NCBI GenBank assembly: GCA_018398815.1
Contig: CM031601.1
Location: forward strand, 36,691,113-36,755,112
Origin: Conus ventricosus
Taxonomy: Eukaryota > Mollusca > Gastropoda > Neogastropoda > Conidae
Direction of reading: 5' to 3'
DNA length: 64,000 nucleotides
The notes under the pieces are model-generated. The model made no database searches, was not told where the DNA came from, and saw only the letters and a list, made by a program, of their open reading frames with translations. This document shows positions 32,693-45,940 of this stretch, piece after piece. How positions within the stretch are numbered: the first letter of the stretch is position 1; every line of letters begins with the position of its first letter. The position numbers and the translations under genes were made by a program.

Positions 32693-34978
32693 GGGATACA
32701 GCAGAGTTTTATGTATGAGAAGGGCAACACCGCCCGACAGTCCCAACGTGGATAGTTGTGCAGGTTTAGAAAGAATATTAAAGCCAGAAAGAGTGAAGGT
32801 CTTCTGGCTTTGAATTTGAGTTTCCTGAAGAGCCACGACGGAAGGTTTTATAGATTGACACAGAAGCTGCAGCTCCTCGAAGTTGGAATTTAGTCCCCAG
32901 ATATTCCAATGGATTACTGTACTATCCATGGTGCAGAGGGCGAAAAGGAGAGAGATCAGGTCATCTCCTCATCAACGTCTGCTTCTAATGGTGTAAATTT
33001 ATTTGAGAGTTGTACCGGACTGTTTGCATCTTCAGACCTGCTGGCAGACTTGCCCACAGGTGAAGAAGGCCTGGATTTGGGAGATGGTGGAGGTTTCTTC
33101 CTCATCCACACTCGTTGAACTCCCTTGCCCGCACGGGCACTGTACAGAGGAGTTCGGGGCGGGAGAGTTTGGTTTTTTTAATCTGCCCAGCAGCAGATGT
33201 TGTAGACTGCTGGGCAGTCTGAGGGGTGGCGGATTTTTTGCCTCCACCAGGGGCATTCACTTTGGTTGGGGGGTGGTGGCCACCAGAGTTTACTATTCTT
33301 CCTTGCAGTGTCTTTGAAAAGATAAATTCATCAGTCTGGCAGCAGACTGACCGAGTGGAAACTTTCTTTATGGCCGAAGCATATGAAGATGCTGTTGGCG
33401 TCTGACTGCCAACAACCTGTTTGCGGACCTCAAAAAGGAGATTTTCTTTTCAGTTTTGATTCGTTGTATAGTGGATTCCTGAATCCAAACAGGGCAGTTT
33501 CGTGAAGAGGAGGGATGGTCGCCACCGCAGTTAGCACAATGTGCTGGGTCTTTACACGGCCCCTCATGGGTTGCCTTGCAGCAAACACCGCACACCTCCT
33601 GCCCAGAACAGCGGTCTCAGACATGTCCAAATTTCTGGCATCTGAAGCACCTCAACGGGGATGGAACATACAACTGAACTCGGACATTCAGGTAGCCGAC
33701 TTTGATGCCCGGGAGGCAGCACAGGGTTGCAGAATGTCAGAAAGAGGGTGTTGGTGGCCACTCTTTCTGCACCTTTTTTTACTGTCACCCTATGCACCTC
33801 CGTCACACCCTGGGACGCCAGTTCCGTCTTGATTTCCGCCTCCGAGACACCTGTCAAATCCCGGCATCGAATCACTCCTTTGGACGAGTTTAATTGTTTA
33901 TGGGGAGTCACCCGGATCTCTCTGTCCACGAGCTTTGTTGCCCTCAGCAGCTGTTCTGATTGTTTTTTGGATCTGCATTGAACAAGAAATGAACCATTCC
34001 GTAACCTTTTGATCGACTGAGGGTCACCTGCTAAACCTTGGAAGCCCTTCTGGATGGCGAAAGGACTCAGAGCTGAAATGGGTTTTTCCTGCTCTGTCCC
34101 TTCCATCACGAGCCAGGAAGCCCAGAAACCTGTCCTCTCTCTTACCTTGATATCCGAGTCACTATCAGATTGAAAATCCCGTGAAAATAGGGGTTGCTGC
34201 CTTCCTCTTCTTTTTGGGGGGGATGTTTTTTGAAAAAGCCATGATTTATTTTATTATATTTCATCTCTCCCTTACCCACCCACCCTGGAGTCCAACTAAG
34301 GGGCCAGGGCCAAGAAACCACTGTCTTGACCCCTTCCAGGCTTCAGGAGAGACATACAACAGACAGAAACCACCAACCCTATCCCCCCTGATCATGCTCA
34401 ACTCCCGGGAACAGAGAGCTGAGCACTGCAGGGGTTACCTTGGCAGCAGGAGAAATGCCTGTTTTGACCCAGCCCCAAGAAGGGGAGCCGATTAGTACAC
34501 CCGGGCCAAGTGTACTCCCTGTCTAGGAGAGGTCCGAGCCAAAGTGATGTGTTGAGAGCACTGGCCCTCTCAATCACCAGGATCTCATTCCCCTCCGACA
34601 CAGGTCGCACCGCACGGCAAACACGGCGGATCTTAAGGAGACCACAGAGAGAAAAAGAGTGTGGAAAAGAAGACTTGAAGGGGAGAGAAGATAGAAAAGG
34701 GCCAAATAAGAAAGGCAGAAAACAAGAAAAGGAGAAAGGCGGGTTACTCTTAGTCAGGATCCTCACCCTATCTGACATAGGAAGCCCTACCAGGGGCATC
34801 AACTCCTTACCACGTTACGCTTAGGCCAGACAGCATCTTGTCTTCTCAGGCCTATAAGCAGTTTGAAAAAAACCAGCCTATCTCCGAGTATTGATGCCCC
34901 CGCCAGCAAAGCCTAAGGGATCACAGGACCACGCAAGCCCTCCGACCACGGCATGGTTGCAACCCCCGGAGGGCTGGC
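32693..34978 (-). mobile_element. LINE-N copy D, 5' half only
   Basis: Contains the 5' untranslated region, ORF1 (about 34106-32950, with CGVCCKATHEGPC and CANCGGDHPSSSRNC knuckles) and the first part of ORF2 from ATG 32929, then stops within the endonuclease. LINE insertions normally lose their 5' end, so a copy lacking the 3' end must have been cut by a later deletion or recombination. The sequence is close to copies C and G. Confidence 0.9.
33564..34106 (-). pseudogene. LINE-N copy D ORF1, longest intact stretch
   Basis: 181 codons without a stop, from MMEGTEQEKPISALSPFAIQ through KTELASQGVTEVHRVTVKKG. This is the best-preserved LINE-N ORF1 N-terminal part in the window. The frame is lost by a shift just before the first knuckle. 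Confidence 0.85.
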
Positions 34979-37900
34979 AAACAAGATTGATATATATACA
35001 CTTTCAAGTGTTATAAAGGATGCTGTTTGTAGAAAGTCTACATACCATTCAAATTATAATCCCTAAGGAATTGGAAAGCTGTTTTCGAACTGAAAACCCC
35101 CCAACTAAATTGGAAACAAATATGAAAATAAAAGGTTAGCTCTGATCTGCCGCTGCCTTCATACTTTGCCAAGTCATTACTATAACGACTGAAGAATTGT
35201 TAAACCTGCACTTGTTTTCCCCCCACTACTTAATTGTTCAGCATTCTATTGTTTGGTCAATCAGTGGGAGATTGCATCTCTTAAGAGATCCAAGTAAAGG
35301 TTGTTCTGTACAATTCTTAGCCACTCACAATGCTTGGGTTATTGAACAGCAGAGCTGACCACTCAGACTGTTCCATATCTTTTGACCTCCCTTGCATCCT
35401 TGAATGGATCCTCAAGCATAGGCTCAAAGATTGTCCCTTACATTTTATACTGTTTGAATAATGCTTTTAGTTTTTTTAGCAACTTTTTCCTCTCCACACC
35501 TTTGTTTGTTTCCATTTTACTACCCTTCGCTGGCTGCTTTGGGGGTGCTGTTGGATTCTTTTTTGAAACCCTTGGCGGTGAGAACACCACAGAATTATAC
35601 CAACCCTATCCCCCCTGATCATGCTCAACTCCCGGGAACAGAGAGCTGAGCACTGCAGGGGTTACCTTGGCCAGCAGGAGAAATGCCTGTTTTGACCAGC
35701 CCCAAGAAGGGGAGCCGATTAGTACACCCGGGCCAAAGTGTACTCCCTGTCTAGGAGAGGTCCGAGCCAAAGTGATTTTGTTGAGAGCACTGGCCCTCTC
35801 AATCACCAGGATCTCATTCCCTCCGACACAGGTCGCACCGCACGGCAAACACGGCGGATCTTAAGGAGACCACAGAGAGAAAAAGAGTGTGGAAAAGAAG
35901 ACTTGAAGGGGAGACGAAGATAGAAAAGGGCCAAATAAGAAAGGCAGAAAACAAGAAAAGGAGAAAGGCGGGTTACTCTTAGTCAGGATCCTCACCCTAT
36001 CTGACATAGGAAGCCCTACCAGGGCATCAACTCCTTACCACGTTACGCTTAGGCCAGACAGCATCTTGTCTTCTCAGGCCTATAAGCAGTTGAAAAAAAC
36101 CAGCCTATCTCCGAGTATTGATGCCCCCGCCAGCAAAGCCTAAGGGATCACAGGACCACGCAAGCCCTCCGACCACGGCATGGTTGCAACCCCGGAGGGC
36201 TGGCAAACAAGATTGATATATATACACTTTCAAGTGTTTAAAGGATGCTGTTTGTAGAAAGTCTACATACCATTCAAAATTATAACTCCCTAAGGAATTG
36301 GAAAGCTGTTTTCGAACTGAAAACCCCCCAACTAAATTGGAAACAAATAAGAAAATAAAAAGGTTAGCTCTGATCTGCCGTGCCCATATTTTCCCCAAGG
36401 GTCTTTTACATAACGACTGAAAATTGTTAACCTCCACTTTTTTTTCCCCCACAATTTAAAATGTTCACATTCTATTTTTTTTGGTCAATCAGGGGGGGAA
36501 AAGGGGGGGCCATCTTTTAAGAGATCCAAGAAAAGGTTTGTTCTGTAAAATTTCTTAGCCCTCACAATGCTTGGGTTATTAAACCCAGCAGAGCTACCCA
36601 CTCAACTGTTCCATATCTTTTAAACCTCCCTGAAACCTTGAATGGATCCTCAAGCATAGGCTCAAAGATTGCCCTTTTTAACATTTTTAAATTACTTTTT
36701 TGAATAATGTTTTTAGTTTTTCGGGAAACTTTTTTTTCCCCCCAAACACCTTTTTTTTTGTTCCTTTTACTCCCCTTTCCCGCGGGCTGTTTTTGGGGTG
36801 CTGTTGGTTTCTTTTTTTGAACCCTTGGGGGTGAGAACACCACAAATTATACCAACCCAATCCCCCCTGTTTCATGCCAACTCCCCGGAACAAGAGCTGA
36901 CCGCAGGGTTTTAACCCGGGCCCCACAGGAGAAATGCCTTTTTTTTGCCCCCACCCCCAAGAAGGTGGGGGCCTTTTAAAGAAACCCCGGGGCCCAAAAA
37001 AAGTGTACCCCGCCCTAGAGGGGGTCCACCAAAAGGGTTGGGGGGGGGGGGGGAAGAGAAACTGGCCCCTAATCACCGGGAAATTCTTTCCCCCTCCCGA
37101 CACAGGTCGCAACCGCACGGCAAACAGGGCGGATTTTAAGGAGACCACGAGGAAAAAGAGGGGAAAAGAAGATTTGGGAAGGGGAGACGAAGATAAAAAA
37201 GGGGCCAAATAAAAAAGGCAAAAACAAGAAAAGGAGAAAGGGGGGTTAAATTTCCTTAGTCAGGATCCCACCCTATCTGACAAAAGGAACCCCTACCAGG
37301 GGGAAATAAAACCCCCCTTTTCCCAAACGTTCCCGTTTGGGCCAGACAGCATCTTGTCTTCTCGGGCCTAAAAGCTTTTTTAAAAAAAAACCACCTATCT
37401 CCGAGTTTTTGAGGGCCCCCGGGCCACAAAGCCAAAGGGGAAAAACGGCCCAAAACGCAACCCCTTTCCGACCAGGGGAAAGGTTGAAACCCCCCCGGGG
37501 GCGGCAAAAAAGATTGTATATAAACATTTTCAAGTGTTTATAAAGGATGCTTTTTTAAAGAAAGTCACCTACCATTCAAAATTTTTAACTCCCTAAGGAA
37601 TTGGAAAGCTTTTTTTCGAACGAAACCCCCCCCCCCCAAATTGGAAAAAAATAAAAAATAAAAAGGTTACTTTTGATCTGCCCTCCCTTCTTTTCTTTGC
37701 CAATAAATTACTATAACGACTGAAGAATTGTTAACCTGCACTTTTTTTTTCCCCCCCAAAACTTAATTTTTTCAAAATTCTTTTTTTTGGGGTCAATCAT
37801 GGGAGTTGCACCCTTTTAAAGGGAATCCAAGTAAAGGTTTTCTGTAAAAATTTCCCTTTTTGGGACCACTCACAATGCTTGGGTTATTGAACAGCAGAGC

Positions 37901-38160
37901 TGCCCCACTCAGACTGTTCCTATCTTTTAAACCCCCCTTTGCATCCTTGAATGGATCCTCAAGCATAGGCTAAAAATTTTTGTCCCTTAATTTTTAACGG
38001 TTTGAAAAATTGCTTTTATTTTTTTCAGAAATTTTTTTTCCTTTTCCAAAAACCTTTGTTTTTTCCTTTTTTAACTCCCCTTTTTCGCGGCTGCTTTGGG
38101 GGGGCTTTTTGGATTTTTTTTTTTTAAAACCCTTGGGGGGTGAGAACACCACAAATTTAT
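34378..38160. repeat. 1.2-kb tandem array containing the LINE-N 5' region
   Basis: The junction CACCACARAATTATACCAAC-CC occurs at about 35586 and 36838, and a related CACCACAAATTTATGAAC at 38147. The unit is part of the LINE-N 5' untranslated region (about 600 bp, minus strand) plus about 620 bp of unique sequence beginning CTGGCAAACAAGATTGATAT. Unit 1 is 34378-35600, unit 2 35601-36852 and unit 3 36853-38160. A further fragment is at 38385-38480. Base quality falls from unit to unit, so the copy number may be an assembly product. Confidence 0.8.
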
Positions 38161-41100
38161 GAACTGTGGTGGGGCTCTATTTGACCCCCAAAGACCCAAC
38201 AACAAAAACACCGTGTCTCCCGATGTTTCCCGATCCGGGCGGACAAAAGGCCTAGGGGCAGGAAAATACAAATAAACGTGCCTTTGAGAGAGTTTAGATG
38301 GTTCCCTCGGGCAGCTAGTGAAGGGTTTCCCCATAGTTATAATATATTCCCCCTTTTTCCCTTTATCTTAAATTTTTTTTTTTTTTTTTAAGTTAAAATC
38401 TTTGCCAATCTTTTACAAAACGACTGAAGAATTGTTAACCTGCACTTTTTTTCCCCCCCCACTACTTAATTTTCAGCATTCATAAAAAAGACATGACAGC
38501 AAATGTTTTGAAGTGGCCCAAAGGTGACTTGGTTTTTTGTTTTGTTAAAAAATAATGCATTTTTCTACCCCAAAACACTTTATTAAATAAAGGGAAATTT
38601 GTTTTTTTTTTCCCCTTTAAAAAATTTCCGGGGGAAAAAGCAAAAAAACCCATGAAATTTCCGGAATATTACAATATCGGGAATTTTTTAAAAATCCCCC
38701 CCAAATTAAAAATCTTCATTCAATTTTCCTTTAAAAGATTATATCTATTTCTTTTTTAAAATTTTTTTGTAGTTTGGGTGAGCTAGAATTTTTTGGTTTA
38801 TTTATTCCCCCCCAAATCATTAGTTTTTCCCTGGCCCCCGGGGGAAACCTTTTTTTGAAATTTTTTTCAGGCAAATGAAGGGGTTTTAAAATGAAGGGGA
38901 AAATGCAAAAAAACCCAAATTTAAATCCCAGAATATTACAACCCGTTTTTTTTAAAAACCACTCTCAGAAGAAAAAAAAAAAAAACCATACACACAAAAT
39001 AAGATCTTTTTCCCAGTTTTTTTATGTCCCTTTTTGGGCAATTTTTGAGAGGTTTTAAAATTTCAACCCGTTTCTTTTTTTTTCTGGTGTGTGGGGTGTG
39101 TGTGGTGTGGTGTGTAAATTTAAAATTTAATGACACGCATCATAACAAAGTTGAAAAAAAATTTTGGCAAAAAATTTCCCTTGAAAACATTCAGTATTTT
39201 GTCGAATTCAGTAAAAAAAAGTCGCTGATATGACCAGATTTTTTTAAATTTTCACCAAACCAACTTTCCCTCCGGGGGTTTGCGACCTTTGCCCGGGTCG
39301 GGGGGTTTTTCGTGGTCCAGGGGACCCTTGGGCTCGCTGGCGGGGGCATAAAAAACTTGGAGATAGGCTGTTTTTTTCATCCCGGCTTCTGGGCGAGGGT
39401 GCAGATGCATTTTTGGCCTAAGCGTAACGTGGAAAGGGTTGGGTGCCCCTGGGGGCTTTTCCCTTAAAAAAGGGGGGGGCCCAAAAAAAAACCCCCCCCT
39501 TTTTTTTTTCCCCCTTACCCCCCTTTTTTTCCCCCCTTTTTTTCCCTTTTTAACCCCCTTTTTTTTTTCCCCCCCCTTTTCCCCCCCCGTGGGGGGGGGG
39601 GGGCCGGGGGGTTTTTTAAAATTTTTTCAAATTTCCCCCGGGGGTTTTTTTTTTCCCCCCCTTTTTTTTGGGGCCCCCCCGGGGTTTTTTCCCCCCCCCC
39701 CCCCTTTTTTTTTTGGGGGAGCCCCGGGGGGGGGGGGGTTTTTTTTGGGGTTTTTTTTTTCCCCAAATTTTTAAAAGGGGCCCCCCTTTTTTTTTTCCCC
39801 CCTTTTTTTAAAAGGGGGGGGAAAAAAAAAAATAAAAAATTTTTTAAAAAAAAAATTTTAAAAAAAAAAAAGGGTTTTTTTAAAAAATTTTTTTTTTTTA
39901 AAAAAAAAAACCGGGGGGAAAATTTGGGGGGGTTTTTTTTGGGAAAAAAGGGGGGGGGAAACCCCCCCTTTTTTTCCCCCCCCCCCCCCCAAAATTTAGC
40001 AGGTGACCCCCCCCAAAAAAGGGAAATTTTTCCCTTTTTTATTCAATGTAAGTCAAAAAACCCAAACTGAACAGCTGCTGAAAGGAAAAAATTTTGGGGG
40101 GGGGGTTTTTTCCCCCCCCAAAAAAATTTAAAAAAAAAGGGTTTCCCGGAAAAAATTTTTTTTGGGGGGGAAAACCGGGTTCCCCCCGGGGGGGGGGGGG
40201 GGGAAAAAGGGGGAAAAAAAAAACACCCCCTTTTTTTCCCCCCCCGGGTCCCCCAAAAAATTGCCGGGGGTTTTTTTTTCCCCCCCCCCCTTTTTTTTAA
40301 AAGGGGGGGGGTTTGGGGGAGGGGGGTTTTTTAAAAAAAAAGGGGGGGAAAACCCCCCTTTAAAAAATGCGGTGGCGACCCTTCCCCCCCCAATTTTTTT
40401 TTCCCCCCCCTTTCCCAATTTAAAAAAAAAAAAAATTTTTTAAAAAAATTTTTTTCCCCCCCCCCCAAAAAAAAAAATTAAAAAAAAAAAAATTTTTTTA
40501 AACCCCCCAAAAAAGGGGGGCCCCGGGGTTTTGGGGGGGCCCCCCCCCCAAAAAAAACCCCCCCGGGGGCCCCCCCCTTTTCCCCCCTTTTTTAAAATTT
40601 TAAAAAAACCCCCCCGGGGAAATTTCCCCCCCCCCCCCGGGGGGGGGGGCCCAAAAAAAAAAAACCCCCATTCCCCCCCCCCCAAAAAAAAAACCCCCCC
40701 CTCCCCCCCCTTTTTTAAAAAACCCCAGGGAAAGGGGGGGGGGAAAACCCCCCCCCCCCCCAATTTTTCAAAAATTCCCCCGGGGGGTTTTGGGGAAAAA
40801 AAATTTTTAAAAAAAAAATTTTCCTTTGGGGGGAAAAAAAACCCCCCCTTTTTTTTTTTTTCCCAAAAAGGGAAAAAAAAATTTTTTTCCCCCCCTTAAT
40901 TTGGGGGTTTTTCCCCCCCCTTTTTTTTAAAAATTTTTTTTTTCCCGGGCCCCCCAAAAACCAAAAAACCCCCCCCAAAAATTTTTTTTTCCCCCACCCA
41001 CCCCCTCCCCGGGTTTTTCGGGGGGCCCTTTTTAAAATTTTTTTTTCCGGGGGTTTTTTTTCCCCCCGGGGGCCCTTTTCCCAAAAAACCCTTTTTTTTT

Positions 41101-43650
41101 TACGGGGAAACCCCCCCGGCCGGGGAACCCTTTCCCCCTTTTAAATTCCCCCTTTTTTTTTTGGGGGGGTTTTTTTCCCCCCTTTTTTGGGGGGGGCCCC
41201 CCCTTTTTTAAATTTTTTTTTTTTTTTTTAAAAACCCCCCCAAATTTAAAAAAAAAAATTTTTTTTTAAAATTTTTTTGGGGTTTTTTAAAACCCCTTTT
41301 TTTGGGGCCCCCCAAAAAATTTTTTAAAATTTTTCCCCCCTTTTTCCCCCCCCAAAAAAAAATTCCAAAACCCCGGGTTTTTTTTAAAAAACCAAAAAAA
41401 AAAGGGGGAAAAAAATTCCGGCCCGGGGGCCCCCCCCAACCCCAAACCCCAAAAAAATTTTTAAAAAAAGGGGGCCCCCTTTTTTTTCCCCCCCAAAAAA
41501 AAACCCCGGGAAAAAAGGGGAAACCCCCAAAAAAAAAAAGGGGAAAAAACCCCCCCAAACCAAACCCTTTTTAATTTAAACCCCCCAAAAAAAACCCCCT
41601 TAAAAAAACCCCAAAAAATTAAAAAACCCTTTTTTAAAAAATTTTTTTAAAAAAAACCCAAAAAAAAAAAGGGGGTTTTAAAAACCCGGGAAAAAAATTT
41701 TCCCCAAAAAACCCCCCTTTTTTTTTTTCCCGGAAAAAGGGGAAATTTTTTAAAAAAAAAAAAAAACCCCTTTTTTTAAAAAACCCCCCAAAAAAAAAAA
41801 AAAATTTTCCCCCCTTTTTTCCCCCCCAAAACCCCAATTTTCCTTTCCCAAACCCCGGGGGAAAATTTTTTTTCCCCCTTTCCCTTTTAAAAAAAATTTT
41901 AAATTTTTAAAAAAAATTCCCAAAAAAAAAAAACCCCTTTTTAAAAAAAAGGGGGGCCCCCCCCCAAAAAAAAAAAATTTTTCCCCCCCCCGGGGGGAAA
42001 ATTTTTAAAAAAAAAATCCCTTTTTTTAAAAAATTTTTAAAAAAAAAGGGAATTTATGTCCCAAAATTGGAAACCCGGGCCTTTTTTAAAAAATTTTTTT
42101 TAAAAAATTTTTTAAACCCCCCCTTTAATTTTTAAAATTTTTTTGGGGGGGGGGGTTTTCCCCCCCTTTAAAAAAATTTAAAAAATTTTTTTAAAGGGGT
42201 TTTTAATTTTATTTTGGGGGTTTTGGGGGTTTTTTTTAAAAAGGGTTTTTTAAAAACCCCCCCGGGGCCCCTTTTTTCCCGGGGGGGAAAAAAAGGGGGG
42301 TTTTTTTTTAAAAAGCCCCCCTTTTTTTTAAAAAAAATTTTTTTTGGGTTTTTTGGGGGTTTTTTTTTTGGGAAAAATTTTTTTTTGGGGTTTTTTTTTA
42401 AACCCTTTTTTTGGGGGTTTAAAAAAAAAAAAGGGGGGAAAAAGGGGCCCCCAAAAAAAAGGGGGGGAAAAAATTTTTTTTCCCCCCCTTTTTTTTTTTA
42501 AAAACGGGTTTTGGGTTTCCCCCCTTTTTTTAAAATTAAATTTTTTGGGAAAAAACCCCCCCCCTTTTTTTTCCCCTTTTAAAAAAAACCCCCCCCCGGC
42601 AAAAACCCGGGGGGGGAAAAAAACCCCTTTTTTCCAAAAAAAAAAAATTAAAACCCCTTTTTTTCCCCAAAACCCCAATTTTTTGGGGGGGGTTTCCCCC
42701 TTAAAATAATTTTAAAAAAAAAAATTTTTCCCCCGGGGCCTTTTTTGGGGGGGGCGGGCCCCAAACCCCCGGTAACCCAAAAGGGGCCCCCCCCTTGGGG
42801 GAACCCCCCAAAAAAATTTTTTAAAATTTTAACCCGGGCCCCCCTTTTGGGGGGTTTTTTTCCCCCTTTTAAATTTTTTAAAAAAAAAAAAATTTTTTTT
42901 TTTAAAAAAAGGGGGCCCCGGGGGGGGTTTTCCCCCTTTTTTTTTTTAATTTTTTTGGGGGTTTTTTTTTTTTTCCCCGGAATTTTTTAAAACCCTTTTT
43001 TTAAAAAATTTTTTTTTTAAAACCTTTTTGACCTTTCCCCCAAAAAATTAAAAAATTTTTTGGGTTTTTTGGGTTTTGGGGGGGGCCCCCCCCCCCGGGC
43101 TCCCCGGGGGCCCAAATTTTTGGGGGGTTTTTTTTCCTTTTTTCCCAAACCCCAAAAAAAAAGGGAAAAAAATTTTCCCCCCAAAAAAGGGGGGCCCTTT
43201 TCCTTTTTAAAACCTTTTTGGGGGAATTGGGCCCCCCCCAAAAAAAATTTTTAAATTTTTTCCTTTTTCCCGGGCCCCCCCCCCAAAAAACCTTTGGGGC
43301 CGGGTTTTTTTGGGGCCCCCCCTTGGGTTTTTTTAACCAAAATTTAAAAGGAAAACCCCCCCCCCAAAATTCCCCAAAAAAAATTTTTTTTGGGGGGTTT
43401 TTTTGGGGGGGGAAACCCAAAAAAAAATTTTTAAACCCCAAAAAACCCCCCCCCCCGAAAGGGGGGAAAAACAATTTTTTTTTTTAAAACCCCCAAAAAA
43501 AAAAATTCCTTTTTTAAAAAAACCTTTTTTTTTTTTTTTTTTTTTAAAAAAATTTTTTTTTTTAAAATTTTGGGGGCCCGTTGGGGGTTTTTTCAAACCC
43601 CAAAATTTTTTTTTTTCCCCCCCCAAAAAAATTGGGGTTTTTAAGGGGAA
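36380..43650. other. Low-quality consensus: homopolymer-smeared sequence
   Basis: From about 36380 homopolymer runs lengthen and familiar repeat sequence degrades. From 39470 to 43650 the sequence is almost only runs of A, C, G and T. Islands inside still match LINE-N, for example GCGGTGGCGACCC near 40370 (zinc-knuckle codons) and TTCAATGTAAGTC then GAACAGCTGCTGAA near 40042-40082 (ORF1). The reading frames rich in F, P, G and K here are not genes. Confidence 0.93.
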
Positions 43651-44499
43651 AATTTTTTCAAGTTTCACTGGGTTTTCCAGTCTGAAGATGAGTGGCCTTG
43701 CACCACTGCCCTGGGCTCCATTCTCAGATACTGTTGGAACATAATCCATTCCGATGCTTCTGTCTATTCTGCTGACTTACTGCTCTGGTACTGCTTTGAA
43801 AAATCTCACATTCTTCAAAGAGGGACTTTCTGGTTCTGTCGGATTCGCTGTCAGCTTTGGAGGCCATAGCTGGCCGCAAACCTTCAGCATCCAGAACTTT
43901 TGCATTTCTTTGAACTTTTAGCAATTTGAAAGCGACGTTACAACATTACTCTTGCTTGGGTTCCTGGTCATGTGGCATTGGCGGGAACGAAATGGTTGAT
44001 CGTTTAGCCAAAACGCCAAAAGAGAGAAACTGTCCAACATTTATATCCCCTGTTCAGACGTGAACCCAAAATTAACGATTATGTGAAGCCTCTGCAGAGG
44101 ATTGAACACACAGACGAGTAACAAACTCTTTCAGATCCGTCCAAACCTTAAGACTTCCTCCCATCCACGTCGGGAGTCGTAAAGAGGAAACGGTTCTGTG
44201 CCGGCTGCACACCGCCATTCGTATTTTACCATGCATACCTTTTAAAGAGTGAAGAAGCTCCGTGGTGCATTCCATGTCATGCGCCACTCACCATGGAAAC
44301 ATGTTCTTTAGAGTGTTGGGACTTGCACGATGTGAGACACAAACATTTTACAGCGGAGTCCATGAAGATCCTGTTCAGGGATGTCCCCGCCTGATGTGAT
44401 CCTTGAGTTTTTGAGAGAGATTAACATTTTTCATCTGATTTAAGATTTACGGCAGAAAGATTTTTAACAAAGTTCTGTGCTTTCTAGACGATGTCATTT

Positions 44500-44530
<31 letters not shown>

Positions 44531-44626
44531 ATATGACTGGTGAGTTGATTTTAAACGTGGTGACAGCCCTGATATGGCCCTTTGCGGTCGGCTGGGCTAT
44601 AAGCAACATTATCTTATCTTATCTTA
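39267..44626 (+). mobile_element. LINE-N copy F, plus strand, interior unreadable
   Basis: The 5' end is recognisable at 39267 (CCCTCCGGGGGTTTGCGACC, then AGATAGGCTG and CCTAAGCGTAACGTGG). The 3' end is at 44626, ending GGCTATAAGCAACATTATCT and TTATC repeats. RNase H sequence is legible from about 43700. The span of 5.4 kb fits a full-length copy whose middle was not resolved. It lies in the opposite direction to copies B, C and D and the array. Confidence 0.85.
43700..44443 (+). pseudogene. LINE-N copy F RNase H and C-terminus
   Basis: Across shifting frames: NIIHSDASVYSAD, FWFCRIRCQLW-type text in one frame, GFLVMWHWRERNG corresponding to the VPGHVGIGGNEMVDRLAK block, then CIPCHAPLTMETCSLECWDL and the ending LREINIFHLI followed by TAA. 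It is recognisable by alignment to copies C and G and carries many indels. Confidence 0.8.
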
Positions 44627-44850
44627 CCAACAACATTTATTGTACATGGAGAACTGTACATGGAGAATTGTTGAATTTATTACATTAAAAAATTTGGGAG
44701 CAAGGCACTGGAATGGTTAGTCTGCCTTTTACAGTGATAGTTTGTGACTTAAAGGTCAGTTTAAATTATATGTACTCTAATGTCCCACGGCAGAAGGTGG
44801 CAGGAGTCAGAATCCACTACTCAGATCTTCACTGGGAAGCTCACAGACCT
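44627..44850. other. Spacer after LINE-N copy F
   Basis: A short tandem echo (GTACATGGAGAACTGTACAT-GGAGAA at 44642-44666) and otherwise plain intron sequence. Confidence 0.5.
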
Positions 44851-45370
44851 GGGGCCAGATTTATGACGCCTTCTTTGCAGATACGAACTAGTTCGTAGCG
44901 AAAAAAAGTTCGTAGCAGTAAAAAATGAAATTTCATGATGACTATGTAGAGTGATTTTGTTCATAAATGTTTGTAACTTTAGGGGTACTACACTAACTCT
45001 GTTCGTAGCTACACTGACAGCACAGCCGCTCAGCTTTATCAGCACCCAAATTGTTTATGTGGAGGGTGTGTGTATATTTAAGGTGTGTGTGAGCCACGAA
45101 CTCACAGAAAAAAATAAGAGGAGGCTGACTGCATGTGCATGTGAAAAGTTTGTGATGGTCAAATTCCCACATTCTTCTCTCTCTCTGCGTCTCTGTGTGT
45201 GTGTGCGAGTCTCTCTCTCTCTCTCTCTGTGCAACCTAGCCCCTCCCAAAATCACCCTTGTACTGTCATCAGTGATCTTCATGACGAGACTGCCTTCCAC
45301 CCACACTACAGCTATTGTCTGCCTTGCGATTTTATGTAAATGGCAGATTTCAAGAAGTTATTGGTGAGTG

Positions 45371-45374
45371 TGTG

Positions 45375-45411
<37 letters not shown>

Positions 45412-45642
45412 GTGTGTGTGTGTGTTGTGTGTGTGTGCCTGCAAGCACGTGAGAAGTTTGTGAAGGTAAGCTCCTACATGCTCTTTCTTTCTGTGTGCGA
45501 CCTAACCCCTTTCCAATCTCTGTTTTCGTGTTACAAATGTTATCATTGCCTGTGTTTGCATGTGGGGGAAAGGACAGCAAAAGTGTGCGTGCAGAGGTGT
45601 AGGATGTTGGGTCGACGAGGTGTCCCGCAGGGTGCGTCCGTG

Positions 45643-45688
<46 letters not shown>

Positions 45689-45723
45689 CATGTGCATGTA
45701 TGTATGTATGTATGTGTGTTGTG

Positions 45724-45771
<48 letters not shown>

Positions 45772-45791
45772 GTGTGTGTTGTGTGTGTGTA

Positions 45792-45865
<74 letters not shown>

Positions 45866-45940
45866 GTGTGCGCGCGCGTGCATCTGTGTGTATGTGTGTG
45901 TGTGTGTGTATGTGTGTGTGCGTGCACGCGTTTGCAGGTA
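45371..45940. repeat. Large TG-rich microsatellite region
   Basis: TG arrays at 45371-45440, 45643-45690, 45728-45775 and 45800-45867 with CG and TATG variants. The frames of 100-200 codons here (all V/C or H/T) are artefacts. Confidence 0.95.

Noticed and set aside
39439..43749. Dozens of frames of 60-160 codons rich in K, P, F and G on both strands
   Set aside because: They come from homopolymer-run consensus errors over a LINE copy; no real protein family is visible and flanking islands match LINE-N.
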